A stretch of DNA of 64,000 nucleotides from an uncultured Clostridia bacterium. Its GTDB lineage: Bacteria > Bacillota > Clostridia > Oscillospirales > Acutalibacteraceae. The translations under genes were made by a program, and so were the position numbers. The stretch's first letter is position 1. Each line of letters begins with the position of its first letter. The stretch covers positions 1 to 64,000 of the forward strand of contig CANPWP010000001.1 in the NCBI GenBank assembly GCA_947584595.1. Reading direction: 5' to 3'. Below the pieces are notes generated by a model. It was not told where the DNA came from. It made no database searches and saw only the letters and a program-made list of their open reading frames with translations. Shown here in pieces: positions 62,145-64,000 of the stretch.

Positions 62145-63194
62145 TCATGCACTCCTAATTTTATAGATGTAATAAATTAAATTATATCTTTTTAACTGTA
62201 ATAGCCTAAAAATAATTCTAACCTTTTTGTTTTTTATATCCTTATAATTAACCTTTTTTAATATAGATGCCATTTTATATTTATCAGTAATTTCTTTTAA
62301 TTCAGTTATAATTGTCTTCCTATCCGCTTTTCGGGTCTTATCAAAAATCATATTAAAAACAACAATTTCTAAAAGTTTTAAAGTTTCCAATAATAATTTA
62401 TCCTCAAAATCTTTTTTTTGTAAATCTTCATGTTTTGAAAAAAACTGATATCTTTCATTTGTAGTTAACAAATAGGATGTTACCAACTTTTTATCATATT
62501 TTTTTAAAACAGTAGTAATATGGTCTGAAGAATAATTGTATAATGGAATATCCACATACCTGACAACATTAGAATAATAAAATAATATTAAATTAAACAA
62601 ATTATCTTCAAGATGATTTATTCTTTCATCAAATTGTATTCCAACTTTATTGATAAATTTTCTTCGATAAATTTTACCCCAAGGTACACCAATACCTGTA
62701 TAAATGTTTTCTTGAGGTTGCCCATATGCGGTATCAAGCAATTGAAAATATAAATCCCTTTTAGATTCATAAGTATTTTTAAAAATCCTGTTACCGTCAA
62801 AAAAGTGATCAACAACAACCAGATCCTCAATATTAACATTACAACAGCAACAAACTATGTCTGTTTCCGGAGTAAGTTTTTCAAACAAATATTCAACAGC
62901 ATTTTGCTCCAGCCAGTCGTCTGAATCTACAAACATAACATACTCGCCTTTAGACTCTTTAAGTCCATAATTACGGGCAACAGATACTCCTTTATTATCC
63001 TGATGATAAACTATAATATTTTCGTTTGAAACACTCAAGTCCTTACATTTTTTTAAACTATTATCTGTAGAACCATCATCAACAATTATGATTTCTATAT
63101 TTGAATAGGTTTGAGCAATAATACTATTTATACATCTTTTTATTGTTTTTTCTCTATTATATACCGGAACAATAACAGAAATTAACGGTAACAT
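62145..63194 (-). CDS. Glycosyltransferase family 2
   Basis: The 349-residue GT-A enzyme opens SVIVPVYNREKTIKRCINSI, with IIIVDDGSTDNS and the DxD motif MFVDSDDWLE. It transfers one sugar to the growing repeat unit on the inner face of the membrane; donor and acceptor are not predictable. It has no strong membrane segment. Its end touches the start of the pyruvyl transferase gene and its start lies 4 bases after the preceding glycosyltransferase, so the genes are cotranscribed. Confidence 0.92.
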   Translation of the reverse strand: MLPLISVIVPVYNREKTIKRCINSIIAQTYSNIEIIIVDDGSTDNSLKKCKDLSVSNENIIVYHQDNKGVSVARNYGLKESKGEYVMFVDSDDWLEQNAVEYLFEKLTPETDIVCCCCNVNIEDLVVVDHFFDGNRIFKNTYESKRDLYFQLLDTAYGQPQENIYTGIGVPWGKIYRRKFINKVGIQFDERINHLEDNLFNLILFYYSNVVRYVDIPLYNYSSDHITTVLKKYDKKLVTSYLLTTNERYQFFSKHEDLQKKDFEDKLLLETLKLLEIVVFNMIFDKTRKADRKTIITELKEITDKYKMASILKKVNYKDIKNKKVRIIFRLLQLKRYNLIYYIYKIRSA

Positions 63195-63198
63195 AATA

Positions 63199-64000
63199 TT
63201 AAGCCTCTCTGAGTTCTGTACGTTTTTTTTGCTGTTTAATAATAAATGAATAACCTAAATAATTTGTCTTGCGTAAAATCATAAGCGGCAAATATCTAAT
63301 TCCTTTATAAATTTCAGGAAATTGCTTTTTTAGCCACAAATCATATTCTATAAACTCTTGTTTTAAAGAATTTTTATCTTCCATTAAAACAAGCATTTCA
63401 AAGTAATAATAACTTAATGCACGCAGTCTTTCATAATATATTTTTTGTAATTGCAAATTTTTTGTTTCGTTCTTTGTTAAACATAAAAGTGTCCGTAATA
63501 CATATTCAAACTCCTTATAATGTTTCTTCATTCCTTCAACACTAACACTTTGACCCGGACGTGATAAACGATAACAATAAATACTATATGGCATTATTGT
63601 AACACTTTTACAACAATTACAACTCCTAAATACATATTCATTATCTGTATAAAAGCAATGCTCTGTTATCGAAATATTATTTTCCTTTAACAAAGCTGTT
63701 TTAAATGTTAACGCATACATTTCAATGCTATAAGGCTGTACAGGTATTTCATCAATCGTACTATTTTTCACTCTGTCTGTTTTGTAATAAGGATTATCTA
63801 TAATAACCACTTTATTGGTAACATCATAAAATTTTGTAAAAGCAGTAACTACCATATCAGATTCACATTTTTCCAGTTCATCTAAAAACGCTGTTAAATC
63901 CTTTTTATTGTAATAATCATCACCATCAAGTTGTTTAAAATATTTTCCTGTAGCATTTCGTATTCCGGACGTAACAGTAGAACCCCAACCACCGTTTTTT
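63199..64000 (-). CDS. Glycosyltransferase family 2, cut by the window edge
   Basis: The ORF track begins at an internal Met (63855), but the frame is open to the right edge. The added residues include GGWGSTVTSGIRNATGKYFK and the catalytic LDGDDYYNKKDL, the GT2 metal-binding motif. The gene therefore runs on beyond the window, and its N-terminal nucleotide-binding part is missing. The C-terminal half has PYSIYCYRLSRPGQSVS, typical of capsule GT2 enzymes. It is the most upstream gene of the locus seen here. Confidence 0.88.
   Translation of the reverse strand, partial: KNGGWGSTVTSGIRNATGKYFKQLDGDDYYNKKDLTAFLDELEKCESDMVVTAFTKFYDVTNKVVIIDNPYYKTDRVKNSTIDEIPVQPYSIEMYALTFKTALLKENNISITEHCFYTDNEYVFRSCNCCKSVTIMPYSIYCYRLSRPGQSVSVEGMKKHYKEFEYVLRTLLCLTKNETKNLQLQKIYYERLRALSYYYFEMLVLMEDKNSLKQEFIEYDLWLKKQFPEIYKGIRYLPLMILRKTNYLGYSFIIKQQKKRTELREA

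Noticed and set aside
1-64000. tRNA, rRNA, CRISPR arrays, insertion sequences with transposase, prophage genes
   Set aside because: I looked for tRNA T-loop sequences, regularly spaced repeats, and transposase or integrase proteins, and saw none that could be supported.

Overview
The window is AT-rich DNA from a Gram-positive, low-GC anaerobe of the class Clostridia, most likely the Ruminococcaceae/Oscillospiraceae. The signs are strong AGGAGG-type ribosome binding sites with frequent TTG and GTG starts, a T-box leader, YqhQ (DUF1385) next to prmC, FtsEX with an EnvC/PcsB-like peptidase, and an extracellular alpha-amylase ending in a type I dockerin. No rRNA, tRNA or CRISPR array was seen.

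Positions 1-15700 run on the plus strand and are mostly housekeeping: a DUF1858 protein, two tRNA methyltransferases (trmK, trmB), a Nif3-like protein, a lipoprotein with a two-component system, yqhQ-prmC, recA-recX-rimO-pgsA, T-box-controlled cysE-cysS, and a secreted polysaccharide deacetylase. About 1 kb of gene-free DNA follows (15701-16728). It holds a consensus promoter, a foldable rod that may be a noncoding RNA, a dispersed repeat and an ORF fragment.

Positions 16700-26970 run on the minus strand: the glycolytic operon pgk-tpiA-gpmI, the dockerin-bearing amylase, an oligosaccharide ABC importer without its own ATPase, and trmL. The missing ATPase is probably the MsmX/UgpC-type protein at 47258-48376. 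Extracellular amylase, importer, shared ATPase and glycolysis together suggest a starch-to-glycolysis route.

Positions 27400-36270 carry cell-wall enzymes (an M23 peptidase with a G5 domain, a GH25 lysozyme), luxS, an amidohydrolase, an EF-G-like GTPase and ilvD. Positions 36300-39000 look like decayed accessory DNA: a frameshifted acyltransferase, fragmented unidentified coding sequence and an isolated nuclease-like gene. Positions 39600-52100 return to core functions: greA-lysS, ftsE-ftsX-peptidase, a PucR-type regulator, msmX, an RsuA-type pseudouridine synthase, small-molecule enzymes and ychF.

Positions 52100-64000 are the downstream part of a surface polysaccharide locus on the minus strand: two glycosyltransferases, a pyruvyl transferase, a membrane-anchored GH88/105-like protein, a flippase, an acyltransferase broken at an 11-G tract, an rmlC remnant, a CapD/FlaA1-type dehydratase, glmS, and a DUF1919 gene broken at an A tract. 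Three surface-glycan genes in the window are each off by one base at or near a homopolymer and would be restored by a single-base change. This makes slipped-strand phase variation (or assembly error) the main hypothesis to test.
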